Positions 30,411-38,016 of a stretch of DNA of 64,000 nt are shown piece after piece. The DNA comes from Demequina silvatica. GTDB lineage: Bacteria > Actinomycetota > Actinomycetes > Actinomycetales > Demequinaceae. Each line of letters opens with the position of its first letter. Within the stretch, counting starts at the first letter, position 1. The stretch spans positions 124,001-188,000 of the forward strand of contig NZ_BBMA01000002.1 of the NCBI RefSeq assembly GCF_000971215.1. Reading direction: 5' to 3'. Position numbers and translations under genes: made by a program. Below the pieces are notes generated by a model. It was not told the DNA's origin, did not search any database, and worked only from the letters and a program-made list of their open reading frames with translations.

Positions 30411-31745
30411 ATGTCCGCACGCGAGGTCCCCATCGCCGGGATGACCTGTGCCGCGTGCGAGGGCACGGTGGCGGCCGCCGCGCTGTCCCTGCCGGGGGTG
30501 GAGTCCGCCGTCGCGGACCGGCGCAGCGGGCGCCTCACTCTCACCGGGTCGCGCCTGCCGTCGGACACCGACATCGACCGCGCGCTCGCCGACGGCCCGT
30601 ACAGCGTCGGCACGCGCCCGTGGTTCAGCCGCGAGCACCGCGTCTGGCGGGATCTCGCGCTGTCCGTCGCGGGCGTGGGCGCGATCGCGATCCTCGCGTG
30701 GGCGCTCGGACTGGACCAGCGGGTGCAGGAGCTCACCGCGGGCGCCTCGGCCGGCTCGCTGGTGGTGGTGCTGGGGCTCGGCGTCGCGGCGAGCGTGTCG
30801 ACGTGCATGGCGCTCGTGGGCGGGCTCGTGGTGTCGCTCGCCGCGTCCGTGCCGTCGCACGCGACCGGTCTCGCGCGGATGCGGCCGCACCTGGCGTTCA
30901 ACGCGGGACGGGTGGCTGGCTTCGCCGTGCTCGGCGGGCTGGTGGGAGCCGTGGGGCGGACCGTCGCGCCGTCCGGCGTGATGCTCGGCCTGCTGGTGCT
31001 CGCCGCCGCGCTGGTGATGGCCGTGGTGGGCGTGCGCCTCACGGGCGCCTCTCCGCGGCTCGCCGCGTGGCAGCTGTCGCTTCCTGGCCGCTGGGGCGGC
31101 TGGGCGCGCGCGGACGTGGGCGGCGCCGGCTTCGCGCGCACCATGGCGGTGGGCGCGGCGACCTTCTTCCTGCCCTGCGGCTTCACGCAGGCGGTCCAGC
31201 TGTACGCGCTGTCGACGGGCAGCCCCGTCGCGGGCGCGACGGTGATGGCGGTGTTCGCGCTCGGCACCACGCCCGGGCTGCTCGCCGCGGGCGCCGCCGC
31301 GTCGACCGCCCAGCGAGGATCCGGACGCGCGCTCCGGGTGGTGGGCGTGGTGGTCCTCGCCTTCGCGCTGGTGACCGGCACCGGCGCGCTCACCCAGCTC
31401 GCCCCGGGCCTGCGGGTCGGCACCGTCACCGCCACCGAGCGGACCGCCAACGTGGTCGACGTCGCCGGCGTGCAGGAGGTGAGCACCGCGGTGGTCGCGG
31501 ACGGGTACTCCCCCGCCGTCACCGTGGTCTACGCGGACGAGCCCGTGCGCTGGACCCTGTCGCCGGAGTTCTACGGATGCGCCAACGTGGTCGACGCGCG
31601 GTCGCTCGGCCTCGACAGCATCGACGTGCTGCGCGGAGACGCGACCGTCGAGTTCACCCCCACCGAGACCGGCACCTACCCGTACGCGTGCACCATGGGC
31701 ATGTTCACCGGCGCGATCGTGGTGATCGACCGCCCCGCGGCCTGA
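30411..31745 (+). CDS. HMA domain, TauE-like permease and cupredoxin-like domain in one protein
   Basis: A 444-residue fusion. Residues ~1-60 form a heavy-metal-associated domain with GMTCAACEG (metal-binding CxxC). The middle (~75-325) has about seven membrane helices with TFFLPCGFTQAVQLYALSTG, a sulfite-exporter/UreH-like transmembrane domain also seen in copper and cytochrome c handling proteins. The end (~345-444) resembles a cupredoxin: EFYGCANVVDA and YPYACTMGMFTG carry Cys and Met ligands. I infer copper or silver transport or homeostasis. The ATG at 30411 was chosen because AAGGAG lies 7 nt before it; an upstream GTG at 30390 is less likely. Confidence 0.88.
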   Translation: MSAREVPIAGMTCAACEGTVAAAALSLPGVESAVADRRSGRLTLTGSRLPSDTDIDRALADGPYSVGTRPWFSREHRVWRDLALSVAGVGAIAILAWALGLDQRVQELTAGASAGSLVVVLGLGVAASVSTCMALVGGLVVSLAASVPSHATGLARMRPHLAFNAGRVAGFAVLGGLVGAVGRTVAPSGVMLGLLVLAAALVMAVVGVRLTGASPRLAAWQLSLPGRWGGWARADVGGAGFARTMAVGAATFFLPCGFTQAVQLYALSTGSPVAGATVMAVFALGTTPGLLAAGAAASTAQRGSGRALRVVGVVVLAFALVTGTGALTQLAPGLRVGTVTATERTANVVDVAGVQEVSTAVVADGYSPAVTVVYADEPVRWTLSPEFYGCANVVDARSLGLDSIDVLRGDATVEFTPTETGTYPYACTMGMFTGAIVVIDRPAA

Positions 31746-31793
31746 GCCGCCTCGCCTGACCTGCACGGCCACGCGCGCGAAACATGCACCCCG

Positions 31794-31799
31794 TAGGGT
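31794..31799 (+). promoter_or_regulatory. Leaderless -10 (TAGGGT, 7 nt before ATG)
   Basis: TAGGGT ends 7 nt before the ATG at 31807, with no ribosome-binding site. Confidence 0.55.
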
Positions 31800-31806
31800 C
31801 GAGCGC

Positions 31807-32877
31807 ATGGATGTCGCGATCGTCGGAGCCACCGGAGACGTGGGCCGCGCGGTCTGCGGCGCGCTGATCGAGCGTGGCGACCTGGGCCCCACCTCGCGCC
31901 TGCAGCTGGTGGGCCGGCCCGGCGGCGCGTCGGGCGAGGCCGTGCACGGGCTCCGGGTCGACCTCATCGACGCGCACGACGAGCACGCACCCCACATCGA
32001 CGTCGCGACCCGCCCCGAGGACGTGGTCGCGGACGTGGTGGTGATGACCGCCGGCCGCACCCTGCCCACGGGCACCGGGCAGCCGATCGACCGCGACCGC
32101 CTCGCCCAGGACAACCGCCGCGTGTTCGAGGAGTACGCCGACGCCCTCGCCGCGCATGGCAGCGGTCACGAGGTCGTGATCGTGGTCTCCAACCCCCTCG
32201 AGCTCGCCGTCGAGGTGTTCGCCCGCCGCCTGGGCCGCCACCGCGTGATCGGCATGGGCGCGTGGCTGGACACCCTGCGGTTCCGCCGCGAGATCGCGGC
32301 GACCCTGGGCATCCGACGCCACCGCGTGAGCGGGTTCGTCGACCGCCTGCACGGCGACCGCATGGTCCCGCTGTGGTCCTCGGTGCGACTCCGGGGGCTC
32401 GACCCCGACGAGCGCGCGGAGATCGTCGACCGCCTGCGCGGCGACCGCACCCTCGCCTCCTTCCGCACCGAGGTCACGGCCGCGAAGCAGCGCATCTCGG
32501 AGGCGCCCGACATCGCCGCGGCGTTCGCCGCCGTGGACGCCTACCCGCCCGACGTGCAGGCGGTGATCCGCCCGTACCTCACCCACCAGAGCGGCGCGAA
32601 GACCGCGCACGGCACCGCCAACGCGACCGCGGACCTGGTGCGGACGGTGCTCGACGGCCGCGACATCGTGGTGGCCGGCCAGGTGCTGCTCGACGGCGAG
32701 ATCGAGCTCGGAGGGTCGCCGTGGCGCGGCGTCCTAGGTGTCCCGGTGGCCGTCGGGCCGGACGGCTGGTCGCGCGTGATGGTCGACGCTCTGGCCGCGG
32801 ACGAGAGCCGCGTCCTGTGGGAGGTCGCGCAGTCCATCAACGAGTCCGTGGTCGCGTGGGGCGGGGGCGCGTCATGA
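31807..32877 (+). CDS. Lactate/malate dehydrogenase-like protein
   Basis: A 356-residue divergent member of the 2-hydroxyacid dehydrogenase (LDH/MDH) superfamily. The Rossmann start is VAIVGATGDVGRAV, there is a DIAD-like region (DVVVMTAGRTLP), VVSNPLELAVEVF in place of NPVD, MGAWLDTLRFRREIA with the Asp/Arg pair, and LHGDRMVPLWSS, which keeps the catalytic His region. The Rossmann glycines are GATGDVG rather than GAxGxxG of LDH. Substrate is not established; malate or a related 2-hydroxyacid is the guess. It overlaps an ACT-domain gene by 4 bp, which hints at amino-acid regulation. Confidence 0.8.
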   Translation: MDVAIVGATGDVGRAVCGALIERGDLGPTSRLQLVGRPGGASGEAVHGLRVDLIDAHDEHAPHIDVATRPEDVVADVVVMTAGRTLPTGTGQPIDRDRLAQDNRRVFEEYADALAAHGSGHEVVIVVSNPLELAVEVFARRLGRHRVIGMGAWLDTLRFRREIAATLGIRRHRVSGFVDRLHGDRMVPLWSSVRLRGLDPDERAEIVDRLRGDRTLASFRTEVTAAKQRISEAPDIAAAFAAVDAYPPDVQAVIRPYLTHQSGAKTAHGTANATADLVRTVLDGRDIVVAGQVLLDGEIELGGSPWRGVLGVPVAVGPDGWSRVMVDALAADESRVLWEVAQSINESVVAWGGGAS

Positions 32878-33323
32878 GCGCCCTCACGCGCCGGTGGTTC
32901 GCGTTCGTGCGGGTCGAGGACCGCAGCGGCGCCTCCGCCGCCCTCACCGGCGTCTTCTCGGAGCGCGGCGTGAGCTTCGGATCGCTCTCGACCCTCGCGG
33001 TGCACGCCGGCGTGGGCACGCTGTGCGTGGAGTTCGCCGCGTCCGAGCGGCTGGCCCAGGTGCTGGTCCGCACGCTCGCGCGGCTCGCCGTGGTGCGCGA
33101 CGTCGACCTGGTGCGCGCGGACGATGCGCGGGTCAGGGCCGTCGCGGTCCTTCCGGGCGCCGTGGCGCCCGCGGAGGCGGGCGAGGGGGTGGCGGCATGG
33201 GCCGATGCCGAGGCGGATCTCATGGTGCTGTCCGGCTCGGTGAGCGCCGTCGAGAGCACGGTGGACCGGCTGCGCGCCGCGGGGCGGCCCCCGGTGGCCG
33301 TCTCGGTCCTCCCGCCCCGCTGA
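32874..33323 (+). CDS. ACT-domain protein
   Basis: A 149-residue protein. The first ~75 residues look like an ACT domain (WFAFVRVEDRSGASAALTGVFSERGVSFGSLST, the regulatory-strand/Gly pattern seen in the acetolactate synthase small subunit and homoserine dehydrogenase). A second, weaker ACT-like half follows (ADLMVLSGSVSAVESTVDRL). ACT domains bind amino acids as dimers. The start codon overlaps the upstream stop (ATGA). A GGACGATGCG copy encodes RADDARVRAV between the halves. I infer an amino-acid-sensing partner of the dehydrogenase, without direct evidence. Confidence 0.75.
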   Translation: MSALTRRWFAFVRVEDRSGASAALTGVFSERGVSFGSLSTLAVHAGVGTLCVEFAASERLAQVLVRTLARLAVVRDVDLVRADDARVRAVAVLPGAVAPAEAGEGVAAWADAEADLMVLSGSVSAVESTVDRLRAAGRPPVAVSVLPPR

Positions 33324-33344
33324 CGCGCAGCCCTCTCAGCCCCC

Positions 33345-34451
33345 TCAGCCCCCGACCGGGACGGCCTCCGCGCCCGCGGCGACCGCCGCATCGTGCCCCA
33401 TCACCGCGCCGTGCGGCACGACGACCGCGCGTCCCAGCATGGTCCCCGCCTCGAGCCGCGCGTAGGCGTCGAGCGCGTCCTCGAGCGCGAACGGAGTGAC
33501 GTCGACCTCGAGGCGGCCGTCGCGGTAGAGCGCGGCGAGCTCGTGGAGCTCCTCGAGGGTGCCCATGTAGGTGCCGGTGAGCTCCGCCTCGAACGGGGTG
33601 GTGTAGAAGCCCCAGTCGGTGCGGCCGCCCGCGAGCCCCACCACGGTGATGCGGCCGCGCACGGCGACCGCGGACTGCGCGAGCCGGATGGTGTCCTCGC
33701 TGCCGACCAGGTCGAACACCGCGTCGACGCCGTGCCCGCCGGTGAGCTCGCGGATGCGTGCCGCCTGGTCCTCGCCGGCCGCGACCACCGTCGCACCGCG
33801 GGCCTCGGCCAACGCGCACGCCTCCGGCTTGATGTCGGTCGCGAGCACCGTCGCGGCCGTCATCTCGCGCAGGATCTGGACCGCGAACTGGCCCACGCCG
33901 CCGAGCCCGATCACCAGCGCCGTGCGGCCCCCGGCGTCGAGCCGCGGCAGCGCCAGCTTGACCGCGTGGTACGCGGTGAGGCCGGCGTCGACCAGAGGGG
34001 CCGCCTTGATCGGGTCGGCGTCGCCGAGCGGCACCAGGTTGCGGACCGGGACGGTCATGTACTCCGCCATGCCGCCGTCGAGGCCCAGGCCGCTGCCGAG
34101 CGACGTCATCGAGGCGACGTTGTCGCACAGCGTGTCCTCGCCGCGCGCGCAGGACGCGCAGTGGCCGCAGCCGCGCGCGGCGTAGACCATGTGCGCGCTG
34201 CCGTGCTCGATGCCGACCACGCCGGGCCCGGCCTCCTCGACCCAGCCGGTGACCTCGTGGCCCAGGATGTAGGCGGGCCGCAGCTGCGGCATCGCGATGT
34301 CCTGGTCGAACAGCGCGTAGAGCGCGACGTCCGAGTGGCAGGCGCCGGAGCCGGCCACCTTGAGCAGCACCTCGCCCGGGCCGGGGACGGGACGCTCGAC
34401 GTCGACCAGGGCGGGACGCGTCTTCCACGCGTCGAAGCGGACGGCCTTCAT
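33345..34451 (-). CDS. Zinc-dependent alcohol dehydrogenase, copy 1
   Basis: A 368-residue NAD(P)-dependent medium-chain dehydrogenase. The catalytic zinc ligands are seen in GACHSDVALY (Cys) and ILGHEVTGWVEE (His), and the structural zinc is bound by GCGHCASCARGEDTLC (four Cys). The Rossmann motif is VIGLGGVGQFAVQIL. About two thirds of residues look identical to the next gene (34619-35713), so this is a tandem duplication. A near-copy of the GGACGATGCG repeat falls at its C terminus (GHDAAVAAG). Substrate probably a primary alcohol or aldehyde. Confidence 0.92.
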   Translation of the reverse strand: MKAVRFDAWKTRPALVDVERPVPGPGEVLLKVAGSGACHSDVALYALFDQDIAMPQLRPAYILGHEVTGWVEEAGPGVVGIEHGSAHMVYAARGCGHCASCARGEDTLCDNVASMTSLGSGLGLDGGMAEYMTVPVRNLVPLGDADPIKAAPLVDAGLTAYHAVKLALPRLDAGGRTALVIGLGGVGQFAVQILREMTAATVLATDIKPEACALAEARGATVVAAGEDQAARIRELTGGHGVDAVFDLVGSEDTIRLAQSAVAVRGRITVVGLAGGRTDWGFYTTPFEAELTGTYMGTLEELHELAALYRDGRLEVDVTPFALEDALDAYARLEAGTMLGRAVVVPHGAVMGHDAAVAAGAEAVPVGG

Positions 34452-34545
34452 GGGGACTCCTGACCGGCACCCGCTCGTGGGTTCACGCGGGTCGGGCGCC
34501 GTTGCTCGCCGCGCGGTTCGAGCATGGCACAGGTGCCGGGCGAAT

Positions 34546-34561
34546 GTGAAGCGCAATTCAC
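34546..34561 (-). promoter_or_regulatory. Operator candidate upstream of alcohol dehydrogenase copy 1
   Basis: GTGAA-N6-TTCAC, a perfect 5-bp inverted repeat about 95 bp before the start. Similar half-sites occur before xfp. Confidence 0.4.
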
Positions 34562-34618
34562 TTCTGGGCATCCTACGGACGCTGCCGAGGTGAACCGCGC
34601 CCCACTTGACGCCGAGCC

Positions 34619-35713
34619 CTAGGCGGTCACGGACGCCGTCGCGGCGCCGATCACCACCCCGGCGGCATCGGGATGCGGCACCACCACGGCGCGACCGAGG
34701 AGCGTTCCGTTCTCGAGGTGCTCGTACGCCTCGAGCGCCTGGTCGATGCCGAACGTGGTGACGTCGACCCGGAGGTGCCCGTCGTGGTAGAGCGCCGCGA
34801 GCTCGTGGAGCTCCTCGATGGTTCCCCAGTAGGTGTTGGTCAGCTCCGCCTCGTAGGGGTTCGAGTAGAAGTCCCAGGTGACGGGGCCGCCGGCGATACC
34901 CACCACGGTGATGCGCCCCTGCTTCGCCACCACCTTCTGGGCCAGCTGGATGGTCGGCGTGAGGCCCACGAAGTCGAAGACCGCGTCGACGCCCTTGCCC
35001 CCGGTGTGCTCCCGGATGCGTTCCGCCTGACCCTCGCCGCCGGCGACGGTGACGGCGCCTCGCGACGCGGCGAGCGCCATCGCGTCCGCCTTCATGTCGG
35101 TCGCGATCACGGTCGCCGCGGTGGTGGCCTTGAGGATCTGCACCGCGAGCTGGCCCAGCCCGCCGAGGCCGATCACGAGCGCGGTCTTGCCGCCGCCCGC
35201 GAGCTTGGGCAGGGCGAGCTTGATCGCGTGGTACGGCGTCAGCCCCGCGTCGGCCAGGGGCGCGGCGGCGACCGGGTCCGCGTCGCCGAGCGGCACGAGG
35301 TTGCGCGCGGGAACCGTCATGTACTCGGCCATCCCGCCGTCGCGCCCGAGCCCGGAGGCGAGGAACGGCGTCTGCGCGGCGTTCTCGCAATAGGTGTCCT
35401 GACCGCGCGAGCAGGCGGGACAGTGGCCGCAGCCCATGGGGCCGTACACCAGGTAGGCGTCGCCTTGCGTGAGACCGAGGACGCCCTCGCCCACCTCCTC
35501 GATCCAGCCGGCGGTCTCGTGACCGAGGGTGTAGGTGGGTGCGAGCTGCGCGCCTACCGTGGTCGCGTCGAACTGCTCGTACACGGCGACATCCGAGTGG
35601 CAGGCACCGGCGCCGGCCACCTTGAGCAGCACCTCTCCAGGACCCGGGACGGGTCGCTCGACCTCCTGGAGGGACGGCTTGGTCTTCCAGTCGGTGAACC
35701 GCAATGCCTTCAT
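34619..35713 (-). CDS. Zinc-dependent alcohol dehydrogenase, copy 2
   Basis: A 364-residue paralogue of the next gene downstream. The N terminus reads MKALRFTDWKTKPSLQEVERPVPGPG. Catalytic zinc ligands are in GACHSDVAVYEQF and TLGHETAGWIEE; structural zinc is GCGHCPACSRGQDTYC. The Rossmann motif is VIGLGGLGQLAVQIL. The pair is codirectional with a 167-bp gap and separate upstream palindromes, so the copies are probably controlled separately. The C-terminal ~10 residues diverge from copy 1. Confidence 0.92.
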   Translation of the reverse strand: MKALRFTDWKTKPSLQEVERPVPGPGEVLLKVAGAGACHSDVAVYEQFDATTVGAQLAPTYTLGHETAGWIEEVGEGVLGLTQGDAYLVYGPMGCGHCPACSRGQDTYCENAAQTPFLASGLGRDGGMAEYMTVPARNLVPLGDADPVAAAPLADAGLTPYHAIKLALPKLAGGGKTALVIGLGGLGQLAVQILKATTAATVIATDMKADAMALAASRGAVTVAGGEGQAERIREHTGGKGVDAVFDFVGLTPTIQLAQKVVAKQGRITVVGIAGGPVTWDFYSNPYEAELTNTYWGTIEELHELAALYHDGHLRVDVTTFGIDQALEAYEHLENGTLLGRAVVVPHPDAAGVVIGAATASVTA

Positions 35714-35773
35714 GGCGGGGACTCCTTCGTGGCGCCCAGGGGACTGATCGGCACGGCCACGGCGCCATTGCTT

Positions 35774-35783
35774 GACACGTGTC
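35774..35783 (-). promoter_or_regulatory. Palindrome GACACGTGTC upstream of alcohol dehydrogenase copy 2
   Basis: A perfect 10-bp palindrome 60 bp before the start codon, next to an AT-richer stretch with ATCATGACACG. Candidate operator; regulator unknown. Confidence 0.4.
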
Positions 35784-35833
35784 TCTTAGATCATGACACG
35801 CATCGGAGGGCCCGTATTCCCACCCGCACGCAC

Positions 35834-35865
35834 GGACGCCCGGGCGATCGCTCGCCCGGGCGTCC
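35834..35865 (-). terminator. Terminator after guaB3
   Basis: Perfect 14-bp arms (35834-35847 and 35852-35865) with a 4-nt loop, just beyond the guaB3 stop codon on the minus strand. Confidence 0.8.
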
Positions 35866-35883
35866 GGAGAATCGGTGGTGCGG

Positions 35884-37008
35884 CTATCCCGCCTGGTAGG
35901 GGCTCACCACGATGTCGACGCGCTGGAACTCCTTGAGATCCGAGTAGCCGGTGGTCGCCATCGAGCGACGCAGCGCCCCCATGAGGTTGGAGGAGCCGTC
36001 CGCGTGCGTGCCGGGCCCGAAGAGGATCTCCTCGAGGGTGCCGTAGGTGCCCACGTGGACGCGCTCGCCGCGCGGCAGCTCCGGGTGGTGCGCCTCGGGG
36101 CCCCAGTGGAACCCGGCCCCCGGAGCCTCCTCGGCGCGCGCGAGCGCTGCGCCGAGCATGATCGCGTCCGCGCCGCAGGCGATCGCCTTGACGATGTCAC
36201 CCGAGCGGCCCAGGCCGCCGTCCGCGATGACGTGCACGTAGCGGCCGCCCGACTCGTCGAGGTAGTCGCGGCGCGCGGCCGCGACGTCGGACACCGCCGT
36301 CGCCATGGGCGCGTGGATGCCGAGCGTGGTGCGGGTGGTCTGCGCCGCGCCGCCGCCGAAGCCGACCAGCACGCCGGCCGCGCCCGTGCGCATGAGGTGG
36401 AGCGCCGCCTGGTAGGTGGAGGCGCCGCCGACGATCACGGGCACGTCGAGGTCGTAGATGAACTTCTTGAGGTTGAGGGGCTCCGCGCCGTCGGAGACGT
36501 GCTCGGCGCTCACGGTGGTGCCGCGGATGACGAAGAGGTCCACACCCGCCTTGAGCACCGTCGCGTAGTGCTCCTGCGTGCGCTGCGGGCTCAGCGCACC
36601 CGCGACCACCACGCCGGCCGCGCGGATCTCCTGGAGGCGCGCGGTGATGAGCGCGTCCTTGATGGGCTCGCGGTACAGCTCCTGCATGCGCGCGGTCGCC
36701 TGCGCGGGCTCGAGCGCGGCGATCTCCGCGAGCACCGCCGTCGGGTCCTCGTAGCGCGTCCACAGGCCCTCGAGGTCCAGCACGCCGAGGCCGCCGGCGT
36801 TGCCCAGCGCGATCGCGGTCGCGGGGCTCATCACCGAGTCCATCGGGGCGCCGATCACGGGGATCTCGAACTGGAACGCGTCGATCTGCCAGCCCAGGCT
36901 CACGACCTTGGGGTCGCGCGTGCGCCGCGACGGCACCACCGCGATGTCGTCGAAGGAGTAGGCCCGGCGGCCGCGCTTGCCGCGGCCGATCTCGATCTCG
37001 TTGCTCAC
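35884..37008 (-). CDS. guaB3: GuaB3 family IMP dehydrogenase-related protein
   Basis: A 374-residue TIM-barrel protein related to IMP dehydrogenase, without CBS domains, as in the actinobacterial GuaB3 family. The N terminus VSNEIEIGRGKRGRRAYSFDDI is typical. The active-site Cys region of true IMP dehydrogenase is replaced by VGFGGGAAQTTRTTLG, and DESGGRYVHVIADGGLGRSGDI is conserved. Function is not fully settled in the family. Two GTG starts are possible (37017, 37008); TAGGGT lies exactly 7 nt before 37008, so I use that one, and it also gives the normal family N terminus. Confidence 0.93.
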   Translation of the reverse strand: MSNEIEIGRGKRGRRAYSFDDIAVVPSRRTRDPKVVSLGWQIDAFQFEIPVIGAPMDSVMSPATAIALGNAGGLGVLDLEGLWTRYEDPTAVLAEIAALEPAQATARMQELYREPIKDALITARLQEIRAAGVVVAGALSPQRTQEHYATVLKAGVDLFVIRGTTVSAEHVSDGAEPLNLKKFIYDLDVPVIVGGASTYQAALHLMRTGAAGVLVGFGGGAAQTTRTTLGIHAPMATAVSDVAAARRDYLDESGGRYVHVIADGGLGRSGDIVKAIACGADAIMLGAALARAEEAPGAGFHWGPEAHHPELPRGERVHVGTYGTLEEILFGPGTHADGSSNLMGALRRSMATTGYSDLKEFQRVDIVVSPYQAG

Positions 37009-37015
37009 GGGCTCC

Positions 37016-37021
37016 ACCCTA
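37016..37021 (-). promoter_or_regulatory. Leaderless -10 of guaB3 (TAGGGT, 7 nt before GTG)
   Basis: Minus-strand TAGGGT followed by 7 nt and the GTG at 37008; it decides the start. Confidence 0.55.
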
Positions 37022-37115
37022 TCGTCCGGCTCGGACGCCGACGCGGGACGATGCGGGGGCCGGGCCTGTGGACAACCTCGCCTCCGGTGTCGGCGGGTCG
37101 TGCCAGGCTAGGACC

Positions 37116-37892
37116 ATGAACTGGCTCGACGAGACCATGGTGGGCTTCGACACCGAGACCACAGGCGTGTCCACGGAGCGGGACCGCATCGTCACCGCGG
37201 CGGTGATCACGCGGCGCGGCGGAGAGGTGTCGACGCGCACGTGGCTGATCGACCCGGGGATCCCCATCCCCGAGGCCGCGAGCGCGGTGCACGGCATCTC
37301 GACTTCGCAGGCGCGCGCGGAGGGCGTGCAGCCACCCGCGGCGCTCGAGGAGATCGCGACGGCGCTCGCCTCGGCGCTGGACGCCGGCCACCCCGTGGTG
37401 GCGTTCAACGCGCAGTTCGACCTCACGCTGCTGGAGAACGAGCTCGCGCGTCACGGCCTGCCGTCGCTCGCCTCACGCCTGTCGCGCGGAGAGGTCCGCC
37501 CGGTGATCGACCCCCTGGTGCTCGACCGCAAGATGGACCAGTACCGCAAGGGCAAGCGCAAGCTCATCGACCTGTGCACCCTCTACTCCGTCAGCGTGGT
37601 CGCCGATGACCTTCACGCCGCGGATGCGGACGTGCTCGCCACGCTCGAGCTGGTCCACGCGCTCGCCGCCGCCTTCCCCGCGATGCGCGACACCCCGCTG
37701 GACTCGCTCCACGACCTCCAGGCCGACGCGCACCACGCGTGGGCCGTGCGGTTCGGCGCCTGGCTCAAGTCCAAGGGCACCACCGAGGACCTCCCCGAGC
37801 CCGCATGGCCCGTCGCCCGGGTGACGGCCGCGCCGTCCTCGACCACCGCCGCCCCGACCACCGCGGGAGGTGAGACCGGTGCGCTCTTCTAG
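37116..37892 (+). CDS. DnaQ-like 3'-5' exonuclease
   Basis: A 258-residue DEDDh nuclease. Exo I has the acidic pair in VGFDTETTG, Exo II is AFNAQFDLTLLENEL, and Exo III is LHAADADVLATLEL with the catalytic His and Asp. The fold matches the epsilon subunit of DNA polymerase III and related stand-alone exonucleases; the C-terminal extension after residue ~215 is Ala/Thr/Pro-rich. A role in proofreading or nucleic acid turnover is likely, but a polymerase partner is not shown. A GGACGATGCG copy lies in the upstream gap and an inverted copy directly after the stop codon. Confidence 0.88.
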   Translation: MNWLDETMVGFDTETTGVSTERDRIVTAAVITRRGGEVSTRTWLIDPGIPIPEAASAVHGISTSQARAEGVQPPAALEEIATALASALDAGHPVVAFNAQFDLTLLENELARHGLPSLASRLSRGEVRPVIDPLVLDRKMDQYRKGKRKLIDLCTLYSVSVVADDLHAADADVLATLELVHALAAAFPAMRDTPLDSLHDLQADAHHAWAVRFGAWLKSKGTTEDLPEPAWPVARVTAAPSSTTAAPTTAGGETGALF

Positions 37893-37920
37893 CCGCCGCA
37901 TCGTCCCTCCGCACTGGACA

Positions 37921-37954
37921 TCCGGGCCAATCGCGCCCCTTGCATTGGCCCGGA
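37921..37954. terminator. Hairpin between the exonuclease gene and gdh
   Basis: Perfect 11-bp arms (37921-37931 and 37944-37954) with a 12-nt loop. Either terminates the exonuclease transcript or regulates the gdh promoter beyond it. Confidence 0.55.
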
Positions 37955-37982
37955 CGGCCAACGGTCGGCCGCGAACGCGGCG

Positions 37983-37988
37983 TTAGTG
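37983..37988 (+). promoter_or_regulatory. Putative -10 of gdh (TAGTGT)
   Basis: TAGTGT lies about 28 nt before the gdh start, which also has a GGAGG ribosome-binding site. Confidence 0.4.
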
Positions 37989-38016
37989 TCGAGGGACCGA
38001 CAACTCGGAGGTCACA

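Noticed and set aside
36680..36690. TCCTGCATGCG in guaB3 as a third copy of the CCTGCATGC family
   Set aside because: It is a single half-box inside conserved coding sequence, without the second box.
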